NCBI RefSeq assembly: GCF_019145235.1
Contig: NZ_JAHSTV010000002.1
Location: forward strand, 310,001-374,000
Reading direction: 5' to 3'
Source: Pseudomonas farris
GTDB lineage: Bacteria > Pseudomonadota > Gammaproteobacteria > Pseudomonadales > Pseudomonadaceae
DNA length: 64,000 nt
Both the position numbers and the translations under genes were made by a program. Under the pieces are notes generated by a model. That model had not been told where the DNA came from. It worked only from the letters and a program-made list of their open reading frames with translations, and did not search any database. Of the stretch, positions 1-10,065 are shown in pieces; the stretch's first letter is position 1; each line of letters opens with the position of its first letter.

Positions 1-454
1 CCGCGTCGGCCCGGGAATAGGCCATCGGGTTGTAGGCGCTTTCAATCACCGGCAACAGCGCCAGTTCCAGCGGCATGTTGCGTTCTTCAAGGCGTTCGAC
101 GATGTAATGAATGTAGAGGCTGCCGCGTTCGCCGGCATTTTCGAGGAAGGACGGGTTACTGGCGAACCACAGGCGCTGTTGCTCGATGCGCGGGTTGACG
201 CCCAGATTGTCCTGCAACTGGAAGCCCTGGCGCATGCGCTCCCAGACGTCCTGCGGTATTTGCGGTGTTGGTTTTTCGCTGAGCCAGATGGGTTTTTGCT
301 TGGCTCGAGCGGCAATATTCGGAGTGTGTGTCGCTTCGGTCTGCGGCACATGGCTGGAACAGCCCGCCAAAGTGGCGGACACAGCCACCGCGATGGCTTG
401 AGCCAAGCGGGTCAATGCGTCTGAATTGATGGCTTTACGAATAGGTGACGACAT
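1..454 (-). CDS. mltD: Membrane-bound lytic murein transglycosylase D, N-terminal part (runs off the window)
   Basis: The reading frame starts with ATG at 454 and is still open at base 1. The N-terminus has a basic start, a hydrophobic stretch and a lipobox LAGC with the lipid-accepting cysteine at residue 32, so the product is an outer-membrane-facing lipoprotein. The mature part carries VWERMRQGFQL and, near the window edge, LPVIESAYNPMAYS, the start of the SLT catalytic domain of MltD-type enzymes with the family's catalytic glutamate (ESAYNP). The family cleaves peptidoglycan glycan strands to 1,6-anhydromuropeptides. It lies 99 bp downstream of gloB on the same strand, the usual Pseudomonas arrangement. 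The C-terminal LysM part would lie outside the window. Confidence 0.9.
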   Translation of the reverse strand, partial: MSSPIRKAINSDALTRLAQAIAVAVSATLAGCSSHVPQTEATHTPNIAARAKQKPIWLSEKPTPQIPQDVWERMRQGFQLQDNLGVNPRIEQQRLWFASNPSFLENAGERGSLYIHYIVERLEERNMPLELALLPVIESAYNPMAYSRADA

Positions 455-553
455 TGGCTGGAAGTAAGTTCCGGGCAAAAATGTCGGGCGATTCTAGAAA
501 GCGCACCCCCTGCGGTCAACCATTCAGAATTTTCGTATCATCAAGCAGCCTCC

Positions 554-1321
554 CTAGAACGTATCTTTCCAAGCTCGAAGAGCCGCAAAAACCGCACTCG
601 GAGCCCGGTTGTCGGGTCCGTTCCGTTCGTCCACTTTTTCTTGAACGGATGTTTCGCCGGTACGCAAAAACGGATTGGTGAGCTTTTCCAGTGCCAGCGT
701 CGAAGGCAGCGTCATGATTCCGGCTTCGCGTTGACGGGCGACTTTGGCCAGTCGTTCGAGGGTATCGGGGTTGTTCGGTTCGACTGCTGCGGCGAACTTC
801 AGATTGCTCAGGGTGTACTCGTGAGTGCAGTAGACCAGCGTGTCTTCGGGCAGCGCTGCGAGGCGGCTCAGCGAGTGATGCATTTGCTCGGGCGTGCCTT
901 CGAATAACCGTCCGCAACCGGCAGCGAACAGGGTGTCGCCGCAAAACAAATGGCCCTGGTGATAAAAGGCGATGTGCCCGAGGGTATGGCCCGGCACCTG
1001 GATGACGTCGAAGTCCCAGCCCAGCACGTTGATGCGGTCATTGTCCTTGAGCGCCACGTCCCGCGCCGGGATGCTTTCGCTGGCCGGGCCGTAGACTGTC
1101 GCGTCTGTCGCTTTTTTCAGCCGCTCGACGCCGCCGACATGGTCATGATGGTGATGAGTGATCAAAATATCGCTTAACACCCAACCCGGGTGCGCCGCGA
1201 GCCAGGCTTGTACTGGCGCGGCATCGCCCGGATCGACCACGGCGCAGCGCTGGGTGTTGTGGTCTTGTAACAACCAGATGTAGTTGTCGGTGAAGGCGGG
1301 CAGGGCACTGATCTGTATCAT
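554..1321 (-). CDS. gloB: Hydroxyacylglutathione hydrolase (glyoxalase II)
   Basis: The 255-residue protein hydrolyses S-D-lactoylglutathione to D-lactate and glutathione, the second step of methylglyoxal detoxification in the cytoplasm. It is a metallo-beta-lactamase fold enzyme: the metal motif THxHxDH is visible at residues 55-61 (THHHHDH), followed by later metal ligands in GHTLGHIAF and in FCGDTLF. The start at 1321 ([10 protein letters not shown]) gives the standard family length; an upstream in-frame start would add 37 unrelated residues. It is transcribed divergently from the methyltransferase gene, with 65 bp between the starts, and followed by mltD. Confidence 0.95.
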   Translation of the reverse strand: MIQISALPAFTDNYIWLLQDHNTQRCAVVDPGDAAPVQAWLAAHPGWVLSDILITHHHHDHVGGVERLKKATDATVYGPASESIPARDVALKDNDRINVLGWDFDVIQVPGHTLGHIAFYHQGHLFCGDTLFAAGCGRLFEGTPEQMHHSLSRLAALPEDTLVYCTHEYTLSNLKFAAAVEPNNPDTLERLAKVARQREAGIMTLPSTLALEKLTNPFLRTGETSVQEKVDERNGPDNRAPSAVFAALRAWKDTF

Positions 1322-1386
1322 CGTCGGATTCGCCAAGCAGAAAACATTGGCGCATCTTAGAACTTCCTGGCGCGTTGGAGAATGCA

Positions 1387-2145
1387 ATGACCGATAAAGC
1401 GTTCGCTCAGGCCGATCCTGAGTGGCTGACATTGATCAGCGCGGCCCGTGAATGGCTGTCCGGGCCCATCGGGCAATTTCTGCTGGACGAAGAACGACGC
1501 ATGCTCGAAGACGAGTTGGGGCGCTTCTTCGGCGGCTATCTGGTGCATTACGGCCCCTCGGCGCAGACACCGCCATCGGCGCCGCAGGTCCAGCGCAATG
1601 TGCGGCTCGGTGCGCCGTTACCGGGGGTCGAGATCGTCTGCGAAGAGCAAGCCTGGCCTTTGAGCGAGCACGCCGCCGATGTGGTGGTGTTGCAGCACGG
1701 GCTGGATTTCTGCCTGTCGCCCCACGGTTTGCTGCGCGAAGCGGCAAGCAGCGTGCGCCCCGGCGGGCATCTGCTGATTGTCGGGATCAATCCCTGGAGC
1801 AGCTGGGGGCTGCGTCATGTGTTCGCCCATGACGCCTTGCGCAAGGCCCGTTGCATTTCGCCGTCGCGGGTTGGCGATTGGCTGAACCTGCTGGGCTTCG
1901 CGCTGGAGAAACGCCGCTTCGGGTGCTATCGTCCGCCGCTTGCGTCGCCTGCCTGGCAAGCCCGTCTGGCCGGTTGGGAGCGCAAGGCCGGTGACTGGCA
2001 GTTGTCGGGTGGTGGCTTCTATTTATTGGTCGCGCGCAAGATCGTGGTGGGCCTGCGGCCGGTGCGTCAGGAACGACGCGAACCGATGGGCAAGCTGATT
2101 CCGTTGCCGATGGCCAAGGTCAACCGTCGTCACCTCGAACCGTAA
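1387..2145 (+). CDS. Class I SAM-dependent methyltransferase (YafS-like)
   Basis: A 252-residue protein of the type-11 methyltransferase family. The [12 protein letters not shown] segment and the following [15 protein letters not shown] match the motif-II/III region of SAM-binding Rossmann folds; the first glycine-rich motif is weak. The substrate is unknown. The gene sits between gloB and rnhA, the same position as yafS in Escherichia coli, so the placement is conserved across gammaproteobacteria. ATG at 1387 is chosen because GGAG lies six bases upstream (1377-1380); a TTG four codons earlier is possible. Confidence 0.8.
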   Translation: MTDKAFAQADPEWLTLISAAREWLSGPIGQFLLDEERRMLEDELGRFFGGYLVHYGPSAQTPPSAPQVQRNVRLGAPLPGVEIVCEEQAWPLSEHAADVVVLQHGLDFCLSPHGLLREAASSVRPGGHLLIVGINPWSSWGLRHVFAHDALRKARCISPSRVGDWLNLLGFALEKRRFGCYRPPLASPAWQARLAGWERKAGDWQLSGGGFYLLVARKIVVGLRPVRQERREPMGKLIPLPMAKVNRRHLEP

Positions 2146-2237
2146 TACATATTTTATTTTCCCGGCCGGGTTCGCCCCGGCCTCGGGCATCGTCGGTCAC
2201 CGATCGGCGAGCCACCGCATTTTCTGGATAGATTGGC

Positions 2238-2690
2238 ATGAGCGATAGCGTAGAACTCTTCACCGATGGCGCCTGTAAGGGCAACCCAGGTCCGGGCGGC
2301 TGGGGCGCGTTGCTGGTGTGCAAGGGCGTTGAAAAAGAACTCTGGGGCGGCGAAGCCAACACCACCAACAACCGCATGGAGTTGATGGGCGCGATTCGCG
2401 GCCTGGAAGAACTCAAGCGCTCCTGCGATGTGCTGCTGGTGACCGACTCCCAATACGTGATGAAAGGCATCAACGAGTGGATGGCCAACTGGAAGAAGCG
2501 CGGTTGGAAAACTGCGGCCAAGGAACCGGTGAAAAACGCCGATCTGTGGAAGCTGCTCGACGAGCAGGTTAACCGCCACAACGTCACCTGGAAATGGGTG
2601 CGCGGGCACATCGGCCATCACGGCAACGAACGGGCCGACCAACTGGCCAACCGTGGCGTGGATGAAGTGCGTGGGTACAAGCAGGCTTGA
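2238..2690 (+). CDS. rnhA: Ribonuclease HI
   Basis: The 150-residue enzyme degrades the RNA strand of RNA-DNA hybrids, removing R-loops and primers. All parts of the DEDD active site are recognisable: D10 in [12 protein letters not shown]48 in NNRMEL, D70 in LVTDSQYV and the final aspartate in [10 protein letters not shown]. The basic handle region (WKKRGWKT) is present. Length and order of motifs match E. coli RnhA. It precedes dnaQ on the same strand, as in most pseudomonads and enterics, but here about 290 bp containing a REP pair separate them. Confidence 0.96.
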   Translation: MSDSVELFTDGACKGNPGPGGWGALLVCKGVEKELWGGEANTTNNRMELMGAIRGLEELKRSCDVLLVTDSQYVMKGINEWMANWKKRGWKTAAKEPVKNADLWKLLDEQVNRHNVTWKWVRGHIGHHGNERADQLANRGVDEVRGYKQA

Positions 2691-2723
2691 TTCCGGTTCT
2701 ACCGATGCACCGCGTCATCGTTC

Positions 2724-2805
2724 TTCGCGAGCAAGCCCGCTCCCACATTCGACCGAGTTCTCTCACGGGAATGCGATCAAATGTGGGAGCGGGCTTGCTC
2801 GCGAA
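2724..2805. repeat. REP pair (BIME), family A
   Basis: Two head-to-head copies of the Pseudomonas REP sequence, an inverted copy at 2724-2747 and a direct copy at 2782-2805 with core TGTGGGAGCGGGCTTGCTCG. Each can form a hairpin and together they form a long stem. The pair occupies most of the rnhA-dnaQ gap (2691-2980); no gene is seen in the remainder. Confidence 0.9.
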
Positions 2806-2980
2806 GGCCACGACTCGGTGTTCCTGGCAGGGCGCATCGCGGGCAAACCCGGCCCCTCAAGGAATCACAGCATCAAATCACGGCGGTCAGTTGCTGGTCT
2901 GAATACCGGTCGTTGACGATCCTGCGAGCGTGTTAACATCGCCGCTTTTGCACGATTGACCCGTTGAGAGCTGAGCACTG

Positions 2981-3739
2981 ATGGCCACCAGATCCGTTGT
3001 ACTCGATACCGAAACCACCGGCATGCCGGTGACCGACGGCCACCGGATTATCGAAATCGGTTGTGTCGAGTTGATCGGTCGGCGCCTGACCGGCCGGCAT
3101 TTCCACGTTTACCTGCAACCGGATCGCGAAAGTGATGAGGGCGCCATCGGCGTCCACGGCATCACTAACGAATTCCTGGTGGGCAAGCCGCGTTTCACTG
3201 AAGTCGCCGATGAGTTCTTCGAGTTCATCAAGGGCGCGCAGCTGATCATCCATAACGCGGCGTTCGACGTTGGCTTCATCAACAACGAATTCGCCCTGAT
3301 GGGCCACCACGATCGCGCGGACATCACGCAACACTGCTCGATCCTCGACACCCTGATGATGGCCCGGGAGCGTCACCCGGGGCAGCGCAACAGCCTCGAC
3401 GCCTTGTGCAAACGCTATGGCGTCGACAACTCCGGCCGTGAGCTGCACGGCGCCTTGCTCGACTCCGAGATTCTCGCCGACGTTTACCTGACCATGACGG
3501 GTGGCCAGACCAGCCTGTCGCTGGCTGGCAATGCGTCCGATGGCAATGGTTCAGGCGAAGGCGCGGACAACTCCGCCACCGAAATCCGTCGTCTGCCGGC
3601 CGATCGTCAGCCGATCCGGATCATCCGTGCCAGTGAAGAAGATCTGGCCCAGCACATTGCGCGCCTGGAAGCCATCGCCAAATCCGCCGGCGCTCCGTCG
3701 CTGTGGCAGCAATTGGCTGAGGCCAAGGCTCAGGCCTAA
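2981..3739 (+). CDS. dnaQ: DNA polymerase III epsilon subunit (3'-5' proofreading exonuclease)
   Basis: The 252-residue protein is the proofreading subunit of the replicative polymerase. The DEDDh exonuclease motifs are in order: VLDTETTG (D9, E11) at the N-terminus, HNAAFDVGF in the middle (ExoII), and RELHGALLDSEILADVY (ExoIII with His and Asp). The C-terminal tail after about residue 190 is variable and would carry the alpha-subunit binding segment. Length is close to E. coli DnaQ (243). Position next to rnhA is conserved. Confidence 0.96.
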   Translation: MATRSVVLDTETTGMPVTDGHRIIEIGCVELIGRRLTGRHFHVYLQPDRESDEGAIGVHGITNEFLVGKPRFTEVADEFFEFIKGAQLIIHNAAFDVGFINNEFALMGHHDRADITQHCSILDTLMMARERHPGQRNSLDALCKRYGVDNSGRELHGALLDSEILADVYLTMTGGQTSLSLAGNASDGNGSGEGADNSATEIRRLPADRQPIRIIRASEEDLAQHIARLEAIAKSAGAPSLWQQLAEAKAQA

Positions 3740-3746
3740 AGGCCTT

Positions 3747-3850
3747 AAAAGATCGCAGCCTGCGGCAGCTCCTACGCCAACCGTGTCGAGCATCAAATCA
3801 ACGGTGGCCCCGATCCTGTAGGAGCTGCCGCAGGCTGCGATCTTTTGATC
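3747..3850. repeat. Inverted repeat pair, REP family B
   Basis: Copies at 3747-3775 and 3818-3846 are reverse complements sharing the core GTAGGAGCTGCCGCAGGCTG followed by CGATCTTTT. The arms are 29 bp, separated by 42 bp. The same family recurs at 38051-38125, 51766-51870 and 61811-61913. Its place directly after dnaQ, together with the T-rich ends, suggests it may also end transcription. Confidence 0.85.
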
Positions 3851-3966
3851 TTCGCAAACGCAACCAATGCCCCACTTCAGGGCATCCCGCTCGCCACATG
3901 CGCTTCAACCCTCTACCCTGAGGTTATTGGCAGGCCACGGTCTGCCGCCTCAGGACACCGAGCCCC

Positions 3967-6222
3967 ATGTATAAAGATTTGAAATTCCCGGTCCTGATCG
4001 TCCACCGCGACATCAAAGCCGACACCGTTGCCGGTGATCGCGTGCGTGGCATCGCCCGGGAGCTTGAGCAGGAAGGCTTCAGCATCGTCTCGGCGGTCGA
4101 TTACAACGAAGGGCGTCTGGTCGCCTCGACTCATCACGGCCTCTCTTGCATGTTGATTGCCGCCGAAGATGCCAGCACCAATGCTCATCTTCTACATAAC
4201 ATGGCCGAGCTGATCCGCCTGGCACGGGTTCGGGCACCGGACCTGCCGATCTTTGCCCTCGGTGAGCAGGTGACCCTGGAAAATGCCCCGGCCGACGCCA
4301 TGGCCGAGCTCAATCAGCTGCGCGGCATTCTTTATTTGTTTGAAGACACCGTGCCCTTCCTCGCCCGTCAGGTCGCCCGTGCGGCGCGCAAATATCTGGA
4401 CGGTCTGTTGCCGCCGTTCTTCAAGGCGCTGGTGCAGCACACCGCCGACTCCAATTATTCCTGGCACACCCCCGGCCATGGCGGTGGCGTGGCGTATCAC
4501 AAGAGCCCGGTAGGGCAGGCGTTTCACCAGTTTTTCGGGGAAAACACCCTGCGTTCGGATTTATCGGTGTCGGTACCGGAACTCGGTTCGCTACTCGATC
4601 ACACCGGCCCGCTGGCCGAGGCGGAAGCGAGAGCAGCGCGCAATTTCGGCGCTGATCACACCTTTTTCGTGATCAATGGCACCTCGACCGCCAACAAGAT
4701 CGTCTGGCATTCCATGGTGGCCCGCGATGATCTGGTGCTGGTAGATCGCAACTGCCACAAGTCGGTGCTGCACTCGATCATCATGACTGGCGCGATCCCG
4801 CTGTACCTGTGCCCGGAGCGCAATGAGCTGGGGATTATCGGGCCGATTCCGTTGAGCGAATTCAGCCGCGAATCGATCCAGGCCAAGATCGACGCCAGCC
4901 CGCTGACCCAGGGCCGCGAGCCCAAGGTCAAGTTGGCGGTGGTGACCAACTCGACTTACGACGGCCTCTGTTACAACGCCGAGCTGATCAAGCAAAGTTT
5001 GGGCAACAGCGTCGAGGTGCTGCATTTCGACGAGGCCTGGTACGCCTACGCGGCGTTCCACGAGTTCTTCGCCGGCCGTTACGGCATGGGCACCTCTCGT
5101 AGCGAAGACAGCCCGCTGGTGTTCACAACGCACTCAACGCACAAACTACTGGCGGCGTTCAGCCAGGCGTCGATGATTCATGTTCAGGACGGCGGCGCGC
5201 GGCAGCTGGATCGCGACCGTTTCAACGAAGCGTTCATGATGTACATCTCGACCTCGCCGCAATACAGCATCATCGCCTCGCTGGACGTGGCCTCGGCGAT
5301 GATGGAAGGACCAGCCGGGCGTTCGCTGTTGCAGGAAATGTTCGACGAGGCCCTGAGTTTTCGCCGGGCCCTGGCCAATCTGCGTCAGCATATCGCCGCC
5401 GATGACTGGTGGTTTTCCATCTGGCAACCACCTTCGGCCGAAGGTATCGAGCAGGTGGTCACCGAAGACTGGTTGCTGCAACCCGACGCCGATTGGCACG
5501 GCTTTGGCGGCGTGACCGACGACTACGTGTTGCTCGATCCGATCAAGGTCACGCTGGTGATGCCGGGTTTGACGGCAGGTGGTGCCCTGAGCGCGCGCGG
5601 GATTCCGGCGGCGGTGGTCAGCAAATTCCTCTGGGAACGCGGGCTGGTCGTGGAAAAGACCGGGCTATATTCCTTCCTGGTGCTGTTCTCCATGGGCATT
5701 ACCAAGGGCAAATGGAGCACGTTGCTAACCGAGTTGCTGGAGTTCAAGCGCAGTTACGACGCCAACGTCAGCCTGGCCAACTGCCTGCCGTGCGTGGCGC
5801 AACACAATATTGCCCGTTATCAAGGCATGGGTTTGCGTGATCTGTGTGATCAATTGCACGCCTGTTATCGCAGCAACGCCACGGCCAAACACCTCAAACG
5901 CATGTACACCGTACTGCCGGAAGTCGCGATGAAGCCGGCGGACGCCTATGATCAATTGGTACGCGGGGAGGTTGAGGCTGTTTCGATCGATGCTCTGGAC
6001 GGGCGGATCGCAGCGGTAATGCTGGTGCCATACCCGCCGGGGATCCCGTTGATCATGCCCGGCGAGCGTTTCACCGAGTCGACCCGTTCGATCATCGATT
6101 ACCTGAAGTTTGCCCGTACGTTCGACAGTAGTTTCCCCGGATTTGTCGCCGATGTGCATGGCTTGCAACACGAAGACGAGGGCAATGGACGGCACTACAC
6201 CGTCGATTGCATCAAGGAATGA
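3967..6222 (+). CDS. ldcA: Lysine decarboxylase (Orn/Lys/Arg decarboxylase family)
   Basis: A 751-residue PLP-dependent fold-I decarboxylase. It has the N-terminal response-regulator-like wing (FPVLIVHRDIKADT), the PLP-binding core with HTPGHGGG near residue 170, and the lysine that holds PLP in THSTHKLLAAF (Lys393). The sequence agrees throughout with my recollection of P. aeruginosa LdcA (PA1818), which was shown to decarboxylate L-lysine to cadaverine rather than arginine or ornithine. The dnaQ-proximal position also agrees. The usual cadaverine/lysine antiporter partner is not adjacent here; a GNAT gene overlaps the stop codon instead. Substrate assignment is by homology. Confidence 0.88.
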   Translation: MYKDLKFPVLIVHRDIKADTVAGDRVRGIARELEQEGFSIVSAVDYNEGRLVASTHHGLSCMLIAAEDASTNAHLLHNMAELIRLARVRAPDLPIFALGEQVTLENAPADAMAELNQLRGILYLFEDTVPFLARQVARAARKYLDGLLPPFFKALVQHTADSNYSWHTPGHGGGVAYHKSPVGQAFHQFFGENTLRSDLSVSVPELGSLLDHTGPLAEAEARAARNFGADHTFFVINGTSTANKIVWHSMVARDDLVLVDRNCHKSVLHSIIMTGAIPLYLCPERNELGIIGPIPLSEFSRESIQAKIDASPLTQGREPKVKLAVVTNSTYDGLCYNAELIKQSLGNSVEVLHFDEAWYAYAAFHEFFAGRYGMGTSRSEDSPLVFTTHSTHKLLAAFSQASMIHVQDGGARQLDRDRFNEAFMMYISTSPQYSIIASLDVASAMMEGPAGRSLLQEMFDEALSFRRALANLRQHIAADDWWFSIWQPPSAEGIEQVVTEDWLLQPDADWHGFGGVTDDYVLLDPIKVTLVMPGLTAGGALSARGIPAAVVSKFLWERGLVVEKTGLYSFLVLFSMGITKGKWSTLLTELLEFKRSYDANVSLANCLPCVAQHNIARYQGMGLRDLCDQLHACYRSNATAKHLKRMYTVLPEVAMKPADAYDQLVRGEVEAVSIDALDGRIAAVMLVPYPPGIPLIMPGERFTESTRSIIDYLKFARTFDSSFPGFVADVHGLQHEDEGNGRHYTVDCIKE

Positions 6223-6851
6223 GGACCTTTCCGAGTATGCAACCAGTCATGAATCCCAAATACCCAGGCCTCTCGGTGCGTGTCGCCGATGAGGGGTTTG
6301 CGGCTTATATCTGGGGCAGTGATTTCAGTTTTGAAGTCGCCGCCTATGGTGCCGCGCAAATAGGTAAGCCGGTGGCGCAGTGGCCGGTGACGCCAATCAC
6401 CCCGTATCGCAAGTGTTATGGCATCGATCCCGAGGAATTCAGCAGTTTTCACGATGCCACTGACAGCGCGATTTTCATGGCCTATCTGGATGACGAGCCG
6501 GTGGGTCATTTGGTGGTCAGCACCAACTGGAACGGCTTCGCCCATATCGACGAATTGGCGGTGCATGCTCCGGCGCGCCGTCATGGCGTGGCCAAGTCGC
6601 TGCTGGATGTGGCGCAGTTCTGGAGTCGCAAGAAAAAACTGCCGGGCATCATGCTGGAAACCCAGAACAACAACCTGGGCGCCTGTCGGCTTTATGAGCG
6701 CTGTGGCTATGTGGTCGGCGGGATCGATCATCTGCGCTACCGCGGGATCGATCCGAACACCGCTGAGGTGGCGCTGTTCTGGTATCGGTTGTTCGATAAT
6801 CCGCTGGAAAACCCGCTCAGCTCGCCAGCATCGCCACGGCTTGTTCCGTGA
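6219..6851 (+). CDS. GNAT-family N-acetyltransferase
   Basis: About 210 residues with the GNAT core: a beta strand HIDELAVHAPARRHGVAKSL containing the acetyl-CoA pyrophosphate loop (R-R-H-G-V-A), followed by LETQNNNLGACRLYERCGYVVGG, the typical C-terminal strand-helix. The acceptor is unknown. ATG at 6219 overlaps the ldcA stop in an ATGA arrangement, suggesting translational coupling; ATG at 6237 or 6249 are alternatives because no strong ribosome site decides. Its last 35 bp overlap the 3' end of the convergent LysR gene. Confidence 0.8.
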   Translation: MRTFPSMQPVMNPKYPGLSVRVADEGFAAYIWGSDFSFEVAAYGAAQIGKPVAQWPVTPITPYRKCYGIDPEEFSSFHDATDSAIFMAYLDDEPVGHLVVSTNWNGFAHIDELAVHAPARRHGVAKSLLDVAQFWSRKKKLPGIMLETQNNNLGACRLYERCGYVVGGIDHLRYRGIDPNTAEVALFWYRLFDNPLENPLSSPASPRLVP

Positions 6852-7710
6852 TGATGTCCAGCAGCGCCTGAGCGGCCGGTGAGGGCTCGGCGCTCTTGAG
6901 GCTCAAGGCATAGACGTTGATCGGTACGGCAGGCGCCAGTGGGCAGGCATCGAGCCCGGCCGATTTGGCGCCGAGGGCGGTAAACGGGTCGACGATCGCC
7001 AGGCCTTCACCGGCCTCGACCATGCTGCGCATCATTTGATGAGTCTGTACCCGGGTCTGGATGACCGGGGCAGGGCGCAGCGCATGCAGCTTGTTGTCCA
7101 GCGCCGGGCTTAACGGATCGTGACCTTCCAGGCCTACCATCGACTGGCCGGCCAGGTCCTGCAGCGAGATGTACTTCTGTTTCGGTTGCAGCCAGCCATG
7201 GGGCGCCAGCAGCTGGAGCTTGCCTTGAGCGATGACCTGGCAATGGATATCGGCGTGCTCCGGGTCATGCAGGCTCAGGCCCAGATCGCTTTCACGCAGC
7301 AGCAGGCTTCTGACAATTTCGCGGGTCGGCTGGCTCAGGAGGGTGCAAGGTGCGTCGGGGAGGCGTCGGCGCAGGGCCGCAATGCTGTGTGGCAACAGTT
7401 GTTGTGCCAACGGCGGGGTGCAGATGATTCGCAGGGGCGGGGCCAAATATTGCTTGAGGCTGCTGGCCAGTCGCTGGACCGGCTCGAGGGCTTCGTAGAC
7501 GTGGGCGATCTCGACCTGCAACTCCCGCGCCTCGCGCGTGGCTTGCAGGCGACCACGCACGCTGGCGAACAGCATGAAGCCCAACTGATCCTCGGCATCA
7601 CGCAGGGTGCGTTCAACCTCGGCCACCGGCAGCTGCAGCCATTCGGCGGCGGTGCCCAGGTGACCGGTCTGCAGGAGCGCCTGGATCACTTCGATATGAC
7701 GTAAACGCAT
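6817..7710 (-). CDS. LysR-family transcriptional regulator
   Basis: The 297-residue protein has an N-terminal winged helix-turn-helix (MRLRHIEVIQALLQTGHLGTAAE, recognition helix around residues 30-45) and a periplasmic-binding-like effector domain from about residue 90 (PLRIICTPPLAQQLLP). Compared with classical LysR proteins the HTH second helix reads QLPVAEVERTLRDAEDQLG, which is divergent but in register. Target and effector are unknown. It converges with and overlaps the GNAT gene at 6817-6851. Confidence 0.85.
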   Translation of the reverse strand: MRLRHIEVIQALLQTGHLGTAAEWLQLPVAEVERTLRDAEDQLGFMLFASVRGRLQATREARELQVEIAHVYEALEPVQRLASSLKQYLAPPLRIICTPPLAQQLLPHSIAALRRRLPDAPCTLLSQPTREIVRSLLLRESDLGLSLHDPEHADIHCQVIAQGKLQLLAPHGWLQPKQKYISLQDLAGQSMVGLEGHDPLSPALDNKLHALRPAPVIQTRVQTHQMMRSMVEAGEGLAIVDPFTALGAKSAGLDACPLAPAVPINVYALSLKSAEPSPAAQALLDIITEQAVAMLAS

Positions 7711-7798
7711 GCGTGAAGTCCATGTTCAGCAGGTGAGGGAGTCAGTCACTGAATCCTAACTCAAGTGCGCGCATATGACTTCTGCTCATAACAGCGGG

Positions 7799-8035
7799 TT
7801 ATGAGGCCACGTTCGTTTCAGGTTCGCGAGTGAGGGTGACGCCTGATTGCACCAGCACAAATTCGTTGTCGTCGAGTTTGTTGAGCCGGTCGCCAATGGC
7901 CAGCTTATAGGTGGTGACAGGCACCGAGCCGGCGAGGCCGTCGTGCGACGGGGTGGATTCCTGGAACTCATGCACGGAATAAACGCGGCCTTCCGCGTCT
8001 CTTGCATGGAACTGACCGACGAGTACTGCTGCCAT
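7799..8035 (-). CDS. Small conserved-type hypothetical protein (78 aa)
   Basis: A 78-residue soluble protein of no family I can name. It has no signal peptide or membrane segment. The sequence reads like a small beta-rich domain (GRVYSVHEFQE, TYKLAIGDRLNKLDDNEFVLVQSG). AGAGG lies about nine bases before the ATG at 8035. Base composition is like its neighbours. It stands alone between the LysR gene and the divergent FMN reductase gene. Confidence 0.65.
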   Translation of the reverse strand: MAAVLVGQFHARDAEGRVYSVHEFQESTPSHDGLAGSVPVTTYKLAIGDRLNKLDDNEFVLVQSGVTLTREPETNVAS

Positions 8036-8219
8036 CTGCTTAGAACCTCTGGAGATAAATCACTCAATTTGCGGTTCTGTAGACCGTGGTTGGGCGAGGT
8101 AAGTTTTCCTACAGGAAAAAAATAGTCAGGGGCGGTGTTTTTCCGTCGCCCACTGGTTGAATCGTCATTTGATCATCTATAACTAGAAGCTCTTCCCATC
8201 GGACAGTCGAGAATCCTCC

Positions 8220-8780
8220 ATGAGCAACGTCTACGAGATCGCCGTTCTGGTCGGCAGCCTGAGAAAAGCGTCGATCAACCGCAAGGTCGCGCTGGCGCTG
8301 GCCGAGCTGGCGCCTGCCAATCTGAAGCTGAATATCGTCGAAATCGGCGATTTGCCGCTCTACAACGAAGACATCGATGGCGAATCACCGCCGGCAGCCT
8401 ACAGCACTTTCCGACAACAAGTGAGTTCATCCGACGCGGTGCTGTTCGTGACCCCGGAATATAACCGTTCGGTGCCGGCGCCGTTGAAGAATGCGATCGA
8501 CGTGGGTTCGCGCCCCTATGGCAAGAGCGCCTGGAACGGCAAGCCGGGTGCGGTGATCAGCGCTTCACCGGGCGCCGTTGGCGGATTTGGCGCCAACCAC
8601 AACGTGCGCCAGTCCATGGTGTTTCTCAATGTGCCGTGTATGCAACAGCCTGAAGCCTATCTGGGCGGTGCCGGTTCAGCGTTCGACGAGGCGGGCAATT
8701 TGTCGGAGTCGGTCAGGCCGTTCTTGCAGAAATTCATCGATGCGTATGCGCAGTGGGTTGAGCAGCATAAAAAGCAATGA
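8220..8780 (+). CDS. NADPH-dependent FMN reductase (ChrR/YieF type)
   Basis: The 186-residue flavodoxin-fold protein has the FMN phosphate loop GSLRKASINR (residues 12-21) and the family signature TPEYNRSVPAPLKNAIDVGSRP. These proteins are soluble quinone, chromate or azo-dye reductases; the true substrate cannot be told from sequence. It stands alone and is followed by REP elements rather than an obvious terminator. Confidence 0.88.
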   Translation: MSNVYEIAVLVGSLRKASINRKVALALAELAPANLKLNIVEIGDLPLYNEDIDGESPPAAYSTFRQQVSSSDAVLFVTPEYNRSVPAPLKNAIDVGSRPYGKSAWNGKPGAVISASPGAVGGFGANHNVRQSMVFLNVPCMQQPEAYLGGAGSAFDEAGNLSESVRPFLQKFIDAYAQWVEQHKKQ

Positions 8781-8824
8781 CCCGTTATGTGGCGCTGATT
8801 AGTTGTTGTGTCAGCCACAATCCC

Positions 8825-8965
8825 TGTGGGAGCGGGCTTGCTCGCGAATGCAGTTTAACATTCAACGTTTATGTCGATTGACACACCGTCTTCGCGAGCA
8901 AGCCCGCTCCCACATTGGATCTCCTTATGGCGAAGGTCCTTGTAGGAGCGAGGCTTGCCCGCGAA
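8825..8965. repeat. REP cluster: family A pair plus a third variant copy
   Basis: Direct copy 8825-8848 and inverted copy 8889-8912 of the family A REP, then a variant with core TGTAGGAGCGAGGCTTGCCC at 8941-8965. They fill the gap between the FMN reductase gene and the convergent DUF1853 gene, where they may act as a bidirectional terminator. Confidence 0.88.
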
Positions 8966-8990
8966 AACGCCCGCCCAGACGCTACAAAAC

Positions 8991-9995
<1,005 letters not shown>

Positions 9996-10065
9996 CTACG
10001 CCGCGCTTTCGCCCATAATCGTGTTTTTCGCCGTCGCAGGCCCTCCACGTCCCAATAGGAGCCCC

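Noticed and set aside
3967..6222. Calling the decarboxylase arginine or ornithine specific
   Set aside because: Family names are mixed, but the sequence follows the Pseudomonas LdcA type, for which lysine is the known substrate.
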